A stretch of DNA of 64,000 nucleotides, from NCBI RefSeq assembly GCF_022347205.1, contig NZ_JAKRNE010000014.1, forward strand, positions 1 to 64,000, given 5' to 3'. Shown here in pieces: positions 37,918-46,626 of the stretch. Position 1 is the first letter of the stretch. The number at the start of each line of letters is the position of its first letter. The notes under the pieces are model-generated. The model was not told where the DNA came from and did no database searches. It was given only the letters and a program-made list of their open reading frames with translations. Source of the stretch: Corynebacterium sp. ACRPO (GTDB taxonomy: Bacteria > Actinomycetota > Actinomycetes > Mycobacteriales > Mycobacteriaceae). Made by a program: the position numbers and the translations under genes.

Positions 37918-38139
37918 CTAGGACTGTGCGGGCCGGGCACGGCGGATTTCCGCCTCCAGCTCAGTGCGGCCGGGGAGGAGGGTGCGGGCGGTGGACTGCA
38001 CGTGGGCGTCGGCAAGCGTGCGGGCTGCGGCCGCAACGATGGCGCGCACCACCGCCTCGTGCTTGGAGGTGCCCTGCGCGGAGGCCAGTAGCGTCAGTGC
38101 GTGATCCTGTTCGTCCGTAAGTCGCAATGTCATCGCCAT
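37918..38139 (-). CDS. Ribbon-helix-helix (CopG-like) DNA-binding protein
   Basis: 73 residues. The N-terminus TLRLTDEQDHALTLLASAQG with SKHEAVVRAIVAAAART is a typical RHH fold (beta strand TLRL, then two helices). The C-terminal part is basic and probably binds the downstream partner or is disordered. It is transcribed away from gyrA and would repress its own promoter in the 80-bp spacer before gyrA. With the 86-residue gene it looks like a type II toxin-antitoxin pair lying between gyrB and gyrA. Confidence 0.65.
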   Translation of the reverse strand: MAMTLRLTDEQDHALTLLASAQGTSKHEAVVRAIVAAAARTLADAHVQSTARTLLPGRTELEAEIRRARPAQS

Positions 38140-38218
38140 GCCTCAAGTGATACCACGGTGATACTACCCGTGCGGCAATTCGAGTCCTGAAAGGCGCTAG
38201 AGGGTAGAATTTGGGGTT

Positions 38219-40771
38219 ATGAGTGACAATAACGACGATCTTTTTGATCGCATATTTCCCATTGACATTAATGAGGAGATGGAGTCGAGCTACATCGACT
38301 ACGCCATGTCCGTCATCGTCGGCCGCGCCCTGCCGGAGGTGCGCGATGGCCTGAAGCCGGTGCACCGCCGTATCCTCTACGCGATGTTCGATTCCGGTTA
38401 CCGCCCGGAGCGCGGCTACGTGAAGTCCGCCCGTCCGGTCTCGGACACCATGGGTCAGTTCCACCCGCACGGTGACTCCGCCATTTATGACACCTTGGTG
38501 CGTCTGGCTCAGTCCTGGAACATGCGCTATCCGCTGGTGGATGGTCAGGGTAACTTCGGCTCCCGCGGTAACGATGGCCCAGCAGCAATGCGTTATACGG
38601 AGTGTAAGCTCACCCCGTTGGCTATGGAGATGGTGCGCGATATCCGCGAGAACACCGTGGACTTCTCGCCCAACTACGATGGCAAGACCAGCGAGCCGGA
38701 CGTCCTGCCATCCCGCGTTCCGAACCTGCTCATGAACGGTTCTGGCGGCATTGCCGTGGGTATGGCCACCAATATCCCGCCGCATAACCTCAACGAGCTG
38801 GCCGAGGCCATCTACTGGATGCTGGATAACCCAGACGCAGACGAAGAGACTGCGCTGGAAGCCTGCATGGAACGCGTCAAGGGCCCGGATTTCCCCACCG
38901 CCGGCCTCATTGTGGGCGATCAGGGCATTAAGGATGCCTACACCACCGGCCGCGGCTCCATCCGCATGCGCGGTGTGACCTCCATCGAGGAGTCTGGCTC
39001 CCGTCAGACCATCGTGATTACCGAGCTGCCGTTCCAGGTCAACCCGGATAACCTCATCTCCAATATCGCGGAGTCCGTGGCCAGCGGCAAGATTGCGGGC
39101 ATTTCCAAGATTGAGGATGAGTCCTCTGACCGCGTGGGCATGCGCATCGTGGTCACCCTCAAGCGCGACGCTGTGGCTCGCGTGGTGCTCAATAACCTCT
39201 ACAAGCACTCCCAGCTGCAGACCTCCTTCGGTGCCAACATGCTTTCCATTGTTGACGGCGTGCCGCGCACCCTCCGCCTGGATCAGATGCTGCGCTACTA
39301 CGTGGAGCACCAGATCGAGGTCATCGTTCGCCGTACCCAGTACCGCTTGAACGAGGCCGAGAAGCGCGCCCACATCTTGCGCGGTTTGGTCAAGGCACTA
39401 GACATGCTGGATGAGGTCATCGCCCTTATCCGCCGTTCGCCCACCGTGGACGAGGCTCGCGAAGGCTTGAAGGAGCTTCTCGACGTCGACGATATCCAGG
39501 CCGATGCCATCCTGGCCATGCAGCTGCGCAAGCTGGCTGCCCTGGAGCGCCAGAAGATCATCGACGAGTTGGCCGAGATCGAGCGCGAGATCGCCGACCT
39601 GAAGGACATCCTCGCCCGCGAGGAGCGCCAGCGCCAGATTGTCCACGATGAGCTGGCAGAGATCGTCGATAAGTATGGTGATGAACGCCGCACCGAGATC
39701 ATCCCGGCCACCGGCGATGTCACCGATGAGGACCTCATTGCCCGCGAGAACGTCGTGGTCACCATTACCTCTACCGGCTACGCTAAGCGCACCAAGGTGG
39801 ATTCCTATAAGGCGCAAAAGCGCGGTGGCAAGGGCGTGCGCGGCGCTGAGCTCAAGCAGGACGATATTGTGAAGAACTTCTTCGTCTGCTCCACGCACGA
39901 CTGGATCTTGTTCTTTACCAACTTTGGCCGCGTCTACCGCCTCAAGGCCTATGAGCTGCCCGAGGGCGGTCGCGCCGCACGCGGCCAGCACGTGGCTAAC
40001 CTGCTGGAATTCCAGCCGGAAGAAAAGATCGCGCAGGTCATCCAGATTCAGTCCTACGAGGACGCTCCTTACCTGGTTCTCGCCACCCAGCAGGGCCGCG
40101 TGAAGAAGTCCCGCCTGACCGATTACGAGTCCGCGCGTTCCGCTGGCCTTATCGCCATCAACCTCAATGAGGGCGATGCGCTCATCGGCGCACAGCTCGT
40201 CTCCGAGGGCGATGACATCCTGCTTACCTCCGAGCAGGGCCAGGCTATCCGCTTTACTGCCGACGATGACCAGCTGCGCCCCATGGGCCGCGCTACCGCC
40301 GGTGTGAAGGGCATGCGCTTCCGCGGCGATGACCAGCTGCTGTCCATGTCCGTGGTCCACGATGGCGAGTTCCTTCTGGTCGCCACCTCTGGCGGCTATG
40401 GCAAGCGCACCGCCATTGAGGAATACACCCCGCAGGGCCGCGGTGGCTTGGGTGTTATGACCTTCAAGTACACCCCGAAGCGCGGCAAGCTCATCGGCGC
40501 CATCTCCGTCGATGAGGATGACGAGATCTTCGCCATCACCTCCGCCGGCGGCGTCATCCGCACCGAGGTGGATCAGATTCGTCCGTCCTCCCGTGCGACC
40601 ATGGGCGTGCGCTTGGTGAACCTAGCTGATGACGTCGAACTGCTTGCCATCGACCGCAACGTCGAAGAAGATGGTGAGGAAGACGCTCAGGCTGTAGCCA
40701 AGGGCGAAAAGACCGTGGATGAGGTCCAGCAGGAGCACAAGGCTGGCGATGCTTCCAAGGATGAGGAGTAA
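38219..40771 (+). CDS. gyrA: DNA gyrase subunit A
   Basis: 850-residue subunit. The quinolone-determining region reads [19 protein letters not shown] at about residues 81-99, with the wild-type-like GDS-AIYD sequence. The catalytic Tyr is in the [10 protein letters not shown] motif (about residue 125). The C-terminal pinwheel has the GyrA box [10 protein letters not shown]. The acidic tail ends DASKDEE. The QRDR positions that usually mutate (Ser in GDSAIYD, Asp in IYDT) are unchanged, which suggests fluoroquinolone susceptibility at this locus. Confidence 0.98.
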   Translation: MSDNNDDLFDRIFPIDINEEMESSYIDYAMSVIVGRALPEVRDGLKPVHRRILYAMFDSGYRPERGYVKSARPVSDTMGQFHPHGDSAIYDTLVRLAQSWNMRYPLVDGQGNFGSRGNDGPAAMRYTECKLTPLAMEMVRDIRENTVDFSPNYDGKTSEPDVLPSRVPNLLMNGSGGIAVGMATNIPPHNLNELAEAIYWMLDNPDADEETALEACMERVKGPDFPTAGLIVGDQGIKDAYTTGRGSIRMRGVTSIEESGSRQTIVITELPFQVNPDNLISNIAESVASGKIAGISKIEDESSDRVGMRIVVTLKRDAVARVVLNNLYKHSQLQTSFGANMLSIVDGVPRTLRLDQMLRYYVEHQIEVIVRRTQYRLNEAEKRAHILRGLVKALDMLDEVIALIRRSPTVDEAREGLKELLDVDDIQADAILAMQLRKLAALERQKIIDELAEIEREIADLKDILAREERQRQIVHDELAEIVDKYGDERRTEIIPATGDVTDEDLIARENVVVTITSTGYAKRTKVDSYKAQKRGGKGVRGAELKQDDIVKNFFVCSTHDWILFFTNFGRVYRLKAYELPEGGRAARGQHVANLLEFQPEEKIAQVIQIQSYEDAPYLVLATQQGRVKKSRLTDYESARSAGLIAINLNEGDALIGAQLVSEGDDILLTSEQGQAIRFTADDDQLRPMGRATAGVKGMRFRGDDQLLSMSVVHDGEFLLVATSGGYGKRTAIEEYTPQGRGGLGVMTFKYTPKRGKLIGAISVDEDDEIFAITSAGGVIRTEVDQIRPSSRATMGVRLVNLADDVELLAIDRNVEEDGEEDAQAVAKGEKTVDEVQQEHKAGDASKDEE

Positions 40772-40774
40772 TTA

Positions 40775-41113
40775 ATGGCACGACGAGACGTAACGATTAC
40801 GCGAATCTCGCCCACCTCCGCTTTCCGCGTTGGTCTGGCTTTGTCACTCGTCGGACTCATCGCCTGGATGCTGGCCGTATGCCTGCTCTACATCGGTCTG
40901 AACCAGGTGGGCATTTGGGAATCGCTCAATAGCCTCGTCGGCGGCGTGGGTGGCGGATTCGAGGTCACCTTCGGTGTCATCATCTCCGCCTCCGCGCTTA
41001 TCGGCGTTATTTTCGCCGTTCTTCTTACGTTGCTGGCACCACTGATGGCGGTTATTTACAACGCCATCGTGGACGTCTTTGGCGGCCTGCGGGTCGACCT
41101 AGATAACCGCTAG
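40775..41113 (+). CDS. DUF3566 membrane protein
   Basis: 112-residue protein with two membrane helices (FRVGLALSLVGLIAWMLAVC and VIISASALIGVIFAVLLTLL). The C-terminal NAIVDVFGGLRVDLDNR is the DUF3566 signature. It starts 3 bp after gyrA, its usual place in actinobacteria. Function unknown. Confidence 0.9.
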   Translation: MARRDVTITRISPTSAFRVGLALSLVGLIAWMLAVCLLYIGLNQVGIWESLNSLVGGVGGGFEVTFGVIISASALIGVIFAVLLTLLAPLMAVIYNAIVDVFGGLRVDLDNR

Positions 41114-41133
41114 CGCCTCTCTTGCGTTTGAAG

Positions 41134-41163
41134 ATGCCGGTACCTTCGGGTACCGGTATTTTT
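41134..41163 (+). terminator. Terminator after gyrA-DUF3566
   Basis: TGCCGGTACC, a TTCG loop, GGTACCGGTA and then TTTTTCTTTC. The near-perfect 10-bp stem ends the gyrA unit. Confidence 0.88.
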
Positions 41164-41275
41164 CTTTCTTTCGTGCGAATCTTCCCCTTCTTGTCACCGG
41201 CTAGAAATATCTGTTGAGCAGGCGATTTGTGTAAATCCGGGGATAGTATGTAGAGTTAATTCTCGTTCCGCACAA

Positions 41276-41352
41276 GGGCCTATAGCTCAGTCGGTTAGAG
41301 CGCATCGCTGATAACGATGAGGTCGCTGGTTCGATTCCAGCTAGGCCCACCA
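41276..41352 (+). tRNA. tRNA-Ile (anticodon GAT)
   Basis: Acceptor GGGCCTA (41276-41282) pairs with TAGGCCC, the D-arm is AGCTCAGTCGGTTAGAGC, the anticodon loop is CTGATAA with GAT, and the T-arm GGTTCGATTCC is canonical. CCA is encoded (41350-41352). Confidence 0.96.
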
Positions 41353-41361
41353 CGGAACAAT

Positions 41362-41434
41362 GGGGCATTAGCTCAATTGGTAGAGCATCTGCTTTGCAAG
41401 CAGAAGGTCAGGAGTTCGATTCTCCTATGCTCCA
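41362..41434 (+). tRNA. tRNA-Ala (anticodon TGC), copy 1
   Basis: Acceptor GGGGCAT pairs with ATGCTCC (one G-U pair). The anticodon stem is TCTGC/GCAGA with loop TTTGCAA (TGC). The T-loop GTTCGATTC is canonical. CCA is not encoded. Identical to the copy at 45153-45225. Confidence 0.96.
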
Positions 41435-41440
41435 CAGCAT

Positions 41441-41476
41441 GAAGTCCGGCTTCCTCTTCGGAGGAGCCGGACTTTT
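41441..41476 (+). terminator. Terminator after tRNA-Ile/tRNA-Ala
   Basis: AGTCCGGCTTCCTC, a TTCG loop, GAGGAGCCGGACT and TTTTT. A nearly identical hairpin follows the second tRNA-Ala. Confidence 0.9.
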
Positions 41477-41550
41477 TCATTTCCGCGCTCGTGCCTAAGC
41501 GTCCTGAGAAGTGCCACAATGGTGGGGGAATCGGCTGGGATTACTACTTT

Positions 41551-41602
41551 CGTCCATACAAACCGCAGTTTTCGTCGACGGTTTTGCCGGTTTATATGGA
41601 CG
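41551..41602. repeat. Dispersed palindromic repeat, copy 1
   Basis: CGTCCATACAAACCG (41551-41565) and CGGTTTATATGGACG (41588-41602) form a long stem around a core with TTTTCGTCGACGGTTTTGCC. It is more than 80 percent identical to 45307-45358, which also lies downstream of a tRNA-Ala gene. Confidence 0.75.
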
Positions 41603-41647
41603 TAAATGGTGAAAGCAGCGCCAGCCTAGTCTCAGAGAAGGGAGCCG

Positions 41648-42007
41648 ATGATGGATGGCAGTGGTATCTACGCGGTTGCCCGCCAACGCGCCGGAGAGAT
41701 GCTCGGCTCGCAGGCGCAGCGTCCTTTTGGTCCCGACTGGGAAGTATTCAAAGTCCGCGGCAAGGTTTTCTTGTTGTTGACCGCGGTGACCGGCCAAGAG
41801 CAAATGATTGTTAAGGCCGACCCGGAAGACGGACAGGCTCTACGGCAGCAATACCCGTTCATTGCGCCGGGGTATCACATGAATAAGAAGCACTGGGTTT
41901 CTGTCTATCCGCACGCAGAGTTGCACCAACAGCTGATAGAGGAGCTGGTGACGGATTCCTACCGTTTGGTGGTGGAAAAGCTGCCGAGAGCGCAGCGGCC
42001 GATTTAG
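41648..42007 (+). CDS. MmcQ/YjbR-family DNA-binding protein
   Basis: 119 residues with the YjbR fold: FGPDWEVFKVRGKVFLLLTA in the middle strand region, IVKADPEDGQALRQQYPFI, and the signature PGYHMNKKHWVSV near residue 75-87. GGGAG lies 3 nt before the ATG at 41648 and 6 nt before the in-frame ATG at 41651; the second is likely the true start. The family has a double-wing DNA-binding-like fold with no settled function. Confidence 0.85.
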   Translation: MMDGSGIYAVARQRAGEMLGSQAQRPFGPDWEVFKVRGKVFLLLTAVTGQEQMIVKADPEDGQALRQQYPFIAPGYHMNKKHWVSVYPHAELHQQLIEELVTDSYRLVVEKLPRAQRPI

Positions 42008-42116
42008 GCGAAAGGAACTTGCGGCCGCAAAGTATCTTTGGGGAGAGTTCTCAGGGGGTTGGATTTGAGGTTCAAATTCAGTACCAGATGAATTTATAAG
42101 TAGTAAAAACGAAAAT

Positions 42117-42139
42117 AGCCCCAGAGGAAATCTGGGGCT
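42117..42139 (-). terminator. Terminator of the DUF4352-like gene
   Basis: AGCCCCAGA (42117-42125) pairs with TCTGGGGCT (42131-42139). On the minus strand a T-rich tail (ATTTTCGTTTTTAC) follows. The stretch 42008-42116 has no gene. Confidence 0.85.
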
Positions 42140-42153
42140 TTAATTGGGATGGG

Positions 42154-42894
42154 TTAGATAGTAGAAACCCAAGTTGCAGTATCGGAGCTGAAAGAGAAAG
42201 TGGGCTTCCAAATTAGACGGTATTCACCTGGGTCCGCGCCTTCAAAGTAAAGGCTTCCAGTAACGGTGCCACCTGGGGTTAGTTTGCCCGAATCTAGCTG
42301 GTCATCAAATCCATTGATAGCGTAATCGGAGACTACACCGGCCGGAGTCTGAACGCTCCAGTCGAAAGGATTAAAGTCCTTCTCCTTATCGCTGTTGTTC
42401 ACGTAAGTGACTTCAGCTCCAAGATAGGTGTCGCCGAAAACATCGGTGGAAGGCTGAGCATTGTTGATTGTAATTTCTAGCCCGTCCTTGGTGGTGTAGG
42501 TTTCACCCAGTGCGAATTCAGTGGACTCATCCTTGGCGGGCGCTTCATTTCCCTCGTCATTGTTAGACGCATTGTTGGAAGACTCAGAGCCCTGAGAGCC
42601 AGAATTAGAGGAGGAATCGTTCGAATCCCCTCCTCCTGCAATCGCGCTGATAATTCCGATGACAACGATGATTCCGAGAATGATAAGACCCCACTTCATG
42701 CAGCCGCCTTTCTTCTTTTGGGGCTGCTGAGGGGTCGCGAAGCCCGGCTGCTGAGGAACGCCGTAACCCTGCTGTGGGTTTGGCTGCTGGGCACCATAGG
42801 GCTGCTGGGGATTTGGCTGTTGAGCACCATAGGGCTGCTGCCCGTATGGGCTATCGTCTTGGTTATTGGGGTCGGGAAATTGAGGTGTAGACAA
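42154..42894 (-). CDS. Membrane-anchored DUF4352-like protein with PYGAQQPNPQQ repeats
   Basis: 246 residues. The N-terminus (about 1-60) is Pro/Gln/Gly/Tyr-rich with repeats of PYGAQQPNPQQ. One membrane helix (MKWGLIILGIIVVIGIISAI, about 66-85) follows. A Ser/Asn-rich linker of about 40 residues leads to an exported immunoglobulin-like domain with LGAEVTYVNNSDKEKDFNPF and FDDQLDSGKLTPGGTVTGSL, the pattern of DUF4352/telomeric-repeat-like domains. The repeats are also direct DNA repeats (about 42775-42845) and may vary in number between strains. Function unknown; probably envelope-associated. Confidence 0.75.
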   Translation of the reverse strand: MSTPQFPDPNNQDDSPYGQQPYGAQQPNPQQPYGAQQPNPQQGYGVPQQPGFATPQQPQKKKGGCMKWGLIILGIIVVIGIISAIAGGGDSNDSSSNSGSQGSESSNNASNNDEGNEAPAKDESTEFALGETYTTKDGLEITINNAQPSTDVFGDTYLGAEVTYVNNSDKEKDFNPFDWSVQTPAGVVSDYAINGFDDQLDSGKLTPGGTVTGSLYFEGADPGEYRLIWKPTFSFSSDTATWVSTI

Positions 42895-43079
42895 AGGGGT
42901 ACTCCTTCAGAGAGAGATGATGGTGCGAACTTCTTCGCATCGTTAAAATTTTAATGTTGCTAGGTCAACAAGAACAAATAATGGTGTTATAAACTGGGGT
43001 AAAGACTTGGGCTGTGAATTGGCGTTCGGGGAGTGGCGAGTCACTTTAGATTTAAAGCCTTGTTGTTAAGATAAATCTC

Positions 43080-43565
43080 ATGACCGAGCGCGATGACTTC
43101 TGGCTAAATGATGAAGAACTGGCATCATTTATGTCCCTAATGAGCGTAAATATTCGCTTGACCAATATTTTGGATGCTCAGTTGCGTGATGACGCAGGTC
43201 TGAGCTTTTTTGAGTACACGGTGCTCTCGCGGCTTTCTGAAGCAGAGAATCGCGAAATGCGCATGCGTGACCTTGCATTGACTGCGAACGGATCTCTGTC
43301 TCGTTTGAGCCAGGTCGTTACGCGCTTAGAAAAGCAGGGGTGGGTTGTGCGCCAGCCGTGCCCGACTGATGGGCGCACCACCATGGCACAGCTGACGGAT
43401 AGCGGCTGGGACAAGGTAGTTGAGACTGCGCCAGGGCACGCTAAGCAGGCGCGGAAGTCCGTCATGGATAGCCTCACCCGTACGCAGATTCGCCAGATGC
43501 TGCAAATTAATCAGCGGATCATTAAGGCCATCGAGAATGATGAGCGCTACGGCGGGCGCTATTAA
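43080..43565 (+). CDS. MarR-family transcriptional regulator
   Basis: 161 residues with the winged HTH of MarR proteins: LSFFEYTVLSRLSEAENREM, MRDLALTANGSLSRLSQVVT and RLEKQGWVVRQPCPTDGRTT with the wing DGRTTMAQLT. It is preceded by a 185-bp spacer shared with the divergent DUF4352-like gene and is convergent with mpg. No target can be named. Confidence 0.9.
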   Translation: MTERDDFWLNDEELASFMSLMSVNIRLTNILDAQLRDDAGLSFFEYTVLSRLSEAENREMRMRDLALTANGSLSRLSQVVTRLEKQGWVVRQPCPTDGRTTMAQLTDSGWDKVVETAPGHAKQARKSVMDSLTRTQIRQMLQINQRIIKAIENDERYGGRY

Positions 43566-43583
43566 GTAGCGAAACGAGCAGGG

Positions 43584-44132
43584 CTATTTCTTGGGATAGC
43601 CGCGGCGGCCCGAGACGGTTTTATCGAAGGGGATCCAAAACCGTAGGGCCGCTTCCTTGTTTTTGGAGATACCGATACGCGGTCCGCGCACCCATTCTGG
43701 CTCGGTGGTTCGCTCGACAAGCTGTATTGGTTGGTGGTTGTCTTCGAGCGTGAAGCCGAGGGCCTTGCCAAGGTTTCCCGGTCCGCGGGCGAGGTTATGA
43801 AAATCAGAGGTGCCGCGGCGGGCGAAGGCGATGTCGGCGCCCTCGATGATTTCACCGCCACGCAGCAGACAGCCCTGGCCAGTGCCTTCAGGGGCACAGA
43901 CGATATTGACGTTGCGGTGGATGCCGTAAGAAATATAGACGTAAAACCTGCCCGGCGGACCGAACATGGCCGCATTACGCGGGGTCTTGCCATTGAAGGT
44001 GTGTGCCGCGGAGTCCTCGGCGCCTAGGTAAGCCTCGACCTCAGTGAGGCGGATGCTCACCCCGGCATGGGTGAGGGTGCAGCCGAGGAGTTGGGGAGCG
44101 ACGGCGTCGGCAGTCAGGGCAAAATCAATCAT
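43584..44132 (-). CDS. mpg: 3-methyladenine DNA glycosylase (AAG/MPG family)
   Basis: 182-residue base-excision enzyme for alkylated purines. VSIRLTEVEAYLGAEDSAAH contains the catalytic Glu region, and FYVYISYGIHRNVNIVCAPE and GPGNLGKALGFT are family hallmarks. Its start overlaps the stop of the upstream deacetylase gene by one base (TAATG). Confidence 0.94.
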   Translation of the reverse strand: MIDFALTADAVAPQLLGCTLTHAGVSIRLTEVEAYLGAEDSAAHTFNGKTPRNAAMFGPPGRFYVYISYGIHRNVNIVCAPEGTGQGCLLRGGEIIEGADIAFARRGTSDFHNLARGPGNLGKALGFTLEDNHQPIQLVERTTEPEWVRGPRIGISKNKEAALRFWIPFDKTVSGRRGYPKK

Positions 44133-44995
44133 TAACCACGAGCGTAGTAGCGCTTACCTGCCACAGGGGTGCGCAGGAGGCGATCCAGGCTCACAGGTTC
44201 GAGGCCCTTGGCGCGTAGGCCATCGATGACGCAATCGGCAGCGTCCACGGTGGTGGGGTGGATATCATGCATCAAGACGATGGAGCCGGCGCGGGCACCC
44301 TGCACGGCCGAGGAACAGACGTGCTCAGAGTTGCGATCTTTCCAATCCACGGTGTCGACGTCCCATAGCGCCTGGGAGACGCCCTTATCGCGGGCTACCT
44401 GATCCACGGTGGCGTTGGTAGCGCCGTAGGGCGGGCGTACCCAGCGCGTGCCCTGGCCGGTGGCCTTCTTAATAGCGGCGTTGCCGGCGTCGATTTCCTG
44501 GGATACCTGCTCAGGGGACAGCGTGTTGAGTTGGCGGTGGCTCTTGGTGTGGTTGCCGATGGTGTGGCCCTCGGCCTTCATGCGTTTGAGGAGCTCAGGG
44601 TGCTGCTCAGCACTAGGGGCGAGAACCATGAAGCTTGCGTGCGCGTTCTTTGCTTTGAGCTTGTCCAGCAGGCGGCTGGTTTCGGCGCCTGGGCCGTCGT
44701 CGTAGGTGATAGCTACGCAGTTGGCACAGTCGACGCCACCACTATTGCGCGCCTCTGTTTGCTTCTCCTTGGCCGGGGTGGGCGCCTTCTGCTTAGGAGT
44801 CTTGTGGGGGAAGGCCTTGGAGGAGATGTCCTCGACCTGTGCGCGGGCGTCATCGATGCGGTGGTTGATTTCGTCTTGGATGTTTGAGCTGGAGGACGCA
44901 GGCAGCTGTGGAATCTGCGGCAACTGTGCGTTAGCGGCCGCCGGAACGGCAGCGGCGACGAGCACGGTGAGGGCGGAGGTGAGAATGCGGCGCAT
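44132..44995 (-). CDS. Secreted polysaccharide deacetylase (NodB fold)
   Basis: 287 residues. A signal peptide (RRILTSALTVLVAAAVPAAA, cut near ANA) is followed by a linker of about 80 residues, then the NodB domain: AITYDDGPGAETSRLL (catalytic Asp pair), GHTIGNHTKSHRQL (HxxxH zinc ligands), RWVRPPYGATN and VLMHDIHPTT. Probably acts on peptidoglycan or cell-wall glycans outside the membrane. The ATG at 44995 with AGGA upstream is preferred over a longer frame to 45151, which would run into the tRNA promoter region. Confidence 0.9.
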   Translation of the reverse strand: MRRILTSALTVLVAAAVPAAANAQLPQIPQLPASSSSNIQDEINHRIDDARAQVEDISSKAFPHKTPKQKAPTPAKEKQTEARNSGGVDCANCVAITYDDGPGAETSRLLDKLKAKNAHASFMVLAPSAEQHPELLKRMKAEGHTIGNHTKSHRQLNTLSPEQVSQEIDAGNAAIKKATGQGTRWVRPPYGATNATVDQVARDKGVSQALWDVDTVDWKDRNSEHVCSSAVQGARAGSIVLMHDIHPTTVDAADCVIDGLRAKGLEPVSLDRLLRTPVAGKRYYARG

Positions 44996-45152
44996 AGTCT
45001 TCCTAAGGATGAGGGAAAGTGGACACGATGTGCCCATGACCCTAGCGCCTGCCTGTAACTGAAGTGATAGGACATGCCTAAAGTGGCCAAAGTGATTTGA
45101 GTGGTTCAGGTTTGGAGTTACTTCGCCTGCGGTAGTAAAGTACTTAGGCACT

Positions 45153-45225
45153 GGGGCATTAGCTCAATTGGTAGAGCATCTGCTTTGCAAGCAGAAGGTC
45201 AGGAGTTCGATTCTCCTATGCTCCA
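45153..45225 (+). tRNA. tRNA-Ala (anticodon TGC), copy 2
   Basis: Identical to the copy at 41362-41434 over all 73 nt, with anticodon TGC in TTTGCAA and no encoded CCA. It stands alone, with the same downstream terminator and palindromic repeat as the first copy, so a tRNA-containing block appears to have been duplicated. Confidence 0.96.
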
Positions 45226-45232
45226 CAGTATG

Positions 45233-45269
45233 AAGTCCGGTTTCCTCTTCGGAGGGGCCGGACTTTTTC
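45233..45269 (+). terminator. Terminator after the second tRNA-Ala
   Basis: AGTCCGGTTTCCTC, a TTCG loop, GAGGGGCCGGACT and TTTTT. It differs from the hairpin at 41441 at two positions that keep the stem paired. Confidence 0.9.
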
Positions 45270-45300
45270 TATGTGGAGGGGTTCAGGGGGTTGATTTAGC

Positions 45301-45364
45301 GATTTTCGTCCATACAAACCGTGGTTTTCGTCGACGGTTTTGCCGGTTTATATGGACGAAAATC
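45301..45364. repeat. Dispersed palindromic repeat, copy 2
   Basis: GATTTTCGTCCATA at the left and TATGGACGAAAATC at the right are perfectly complementary, continuing inward with AAACCG/CGGTTT. The core TTTTCGTCGACGGTTTTGCC is shared with the copy at 41551. Confidence 0.78.
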
Positions 45365-45473
45365 GTGAACAGTGAAAGAAGAGGGCGGAAGTGTGCAAGG
45401 TCGCGGGGGAGAAACTTTCAGTACAGTGAACGGGGAATCATTACTGTCCCGCGATACCACTAGGAGACCAACC

Positions 45474-45716
45474 ATGACTGCCAATGTTCGCTACAGTGAT
45501 CCCTTTACCTCCGCAGACAAGGAAGTTGCGGCGCCGGAGGGCGCGGAATTCGTTGTAGTGCGCAAGCGCGGCGAAGCCGCGGTGGATGGTGAGGTTGTGA
45601 GCTTTCACAGCACCCGCGAAGAGGCGCGTGAGGCAGTTATGGCTGGCCTGACCGAAGAATTTAAGACGGCCGTGGATAACGAGCCGATCTACGTCACCCA
45701 CGCCCGCCTGCGTTAG
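45474..45716 (+). CDS. Conserved hypothetical protein
   Basis: 80-residue small soluble protein. RYSDPFTSADKEVAAPEGAE then FVVVRKRGEAAVDGEVVSFH and TREEAREAVMAGLTEEFKTA. It looks like a compact alpha/beta fold without signal peptide. The ATG at 45474 is selected because AGGAG lies 8 nt upstream; the frame extends to 45372 without a ribosome site. No family recognised. Confidence 0.65.
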   Translation: MTANVRYSDPFTSADKEVAAPEGAEFVVVRKRGEAAVDGEVVSFHSTREEAREAVMAGLTEEFKTAVDNEPIYVTHARLR

Positions 45717-45718
45717 AT

Positions 45719-46189
45719 TTAGAAGCGCTTGACCATCACAAAGTGATCCTTGTGGCTGCCCACGTGCTCGAAGCCGAGGTGCTCGTAGAGGCCCTTGGCG
45801 CGGGGATTATCGGGGTGGACGGCTAGCGAGATGCCGGGGGCGCGCAGGGTCTGGGCGAGGGAAATGGCGGCGTCGATAAGCGCGGTGGCAATGCCCTGGC
45901 CCTTATAGCGGGCCTCGACCGCGATGGCGAGCTCCGGAATGGCGGGTTCGACAAAGCCAAAGCCGTGATTGTCCTCCGTACCCCAGTTGAGCCACACGCC
46001 GCCAGCCGGGACGAGCTCCTGCCAGGCGATGAAACCGCCCTGGTTGGGATCCCAATTTTCCACGTAGAAGGCGAAATCATCGGCGAAGTCGGGGGAGAGC
46101 TCGCCGTGCTCGTCACCGAAAGTATCGGTAAGAAAGTTGAGGCGGGCGAGGTAGGTGCGGTCAGATTCCTGCGTTGCGCGAAGTTCCAT
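45719..46189 (-). CDS. GNAT-family N-acetyltransferase
   Basis: 156 residues with the GNAT fold: IPELAIAVEARYKGQGIATA carries motif A (KGQGIA acyl-CoA loop), LIDAAISLAQTLRAPGISLA follows, and RAKGLYEHLGFEHVG is motif B. Substrate unknown. The start at 46189 is preferred because a longer frame to 46252 would begin inside a terminator hairpin. Stop codon 2 bp from the convergent hypothetical gene. Confidence 0.88.
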   Translation of the reverse strand: MELRATQESDRTYLARLNFLTDTFGDEHGELSPDFADDFAFYVENWDPNQGGFIAWQELVPAGGVWLNWGTEDNHGFGFVEPAIPELAIAVEARYKGQGIATALIDAAISLAQTLRAPGISLAVHPDNPRAKGLYEHLGFEHVGSHKDHFVMVKRF

Positions 46190-46235
46190 AAGATCCACGA
46201 TAGACGGCGAGGCAGCAGCGTGGGGGTGGGCATGC

Positions 46236-46277
46236 GAAAATCCCCTCCGCACAGGTTGGTGACCTGCGGGGAAGGGA
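46236..46277 (-). terminator. Terminator downstream of the 67-residue hypothetical gene
   Basis: On the minus strand TCCCTTCCCCGCAGG pairs imperfectly with CCTGTGCGGAGGGGA and is followed by TTTTCG. Confidence 0.75.
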
Positions 46278-46289
46278 TTGTGCTAACGC

Positions 46290-46493
46290 TTAGGCTAGGT
46301 GGTAATTGCGGACGTCGTGACCGTTGAACTCGCGCTCGATGCCGGCCTCATCCACGGAGTGGAAGGTGGTTCCGTTATCGATGGCGAAGCGCAGGTTGTC
46401 CACGCGAGAGGAAGGGTCTTTGGACACCGCGCCCGCCGGGAAGTAGTACGTTGAGCCGTCTTTGAGCTTGACGGTGAGGGACTCAAAGCTCAT
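46290..46493 (-). CDS. Conserved hypothetical protein
   Basis: 67-residue protein: SFESLTVKLKDGSTYYFPAG then NLRFAIDNGTTFHSVDEAGI and EREFNGHDVRNYHLA. It appears to be a small beta-rich fold. An ATG at 46493 has GGAG 6 nt upstream. It ends in its own terminator. No function recognised. Confidence 0.65.
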   Translation of the reverse strand: MSFESLTVKLKDGSTYYFPAGAVSKDPSSRVDNLRFAIDNGTTFHSVDEAGIEREFNGHDVRNYHLA

Positions 46494-46626
46494 TGTTCAT
46501 CTCCTTGTAGAAAGATCCCTAATGTGGGAATTCAATCAAGAGACTTTTGTTTAGGCAAAGCAATGAGATCTAGACAACGCTACACGTACCCCCACGGCGG
46601 GGTGGTAAGCGTATTTATTCCTCGGT

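Noticed and set aside
37961..39373. 470-codon minus-strand frame across the start of gyrA and the RHH gene
   Set aside because: Composition-driven antisense frame. Its C-terminal part merely reads the RHH gene in another frame.
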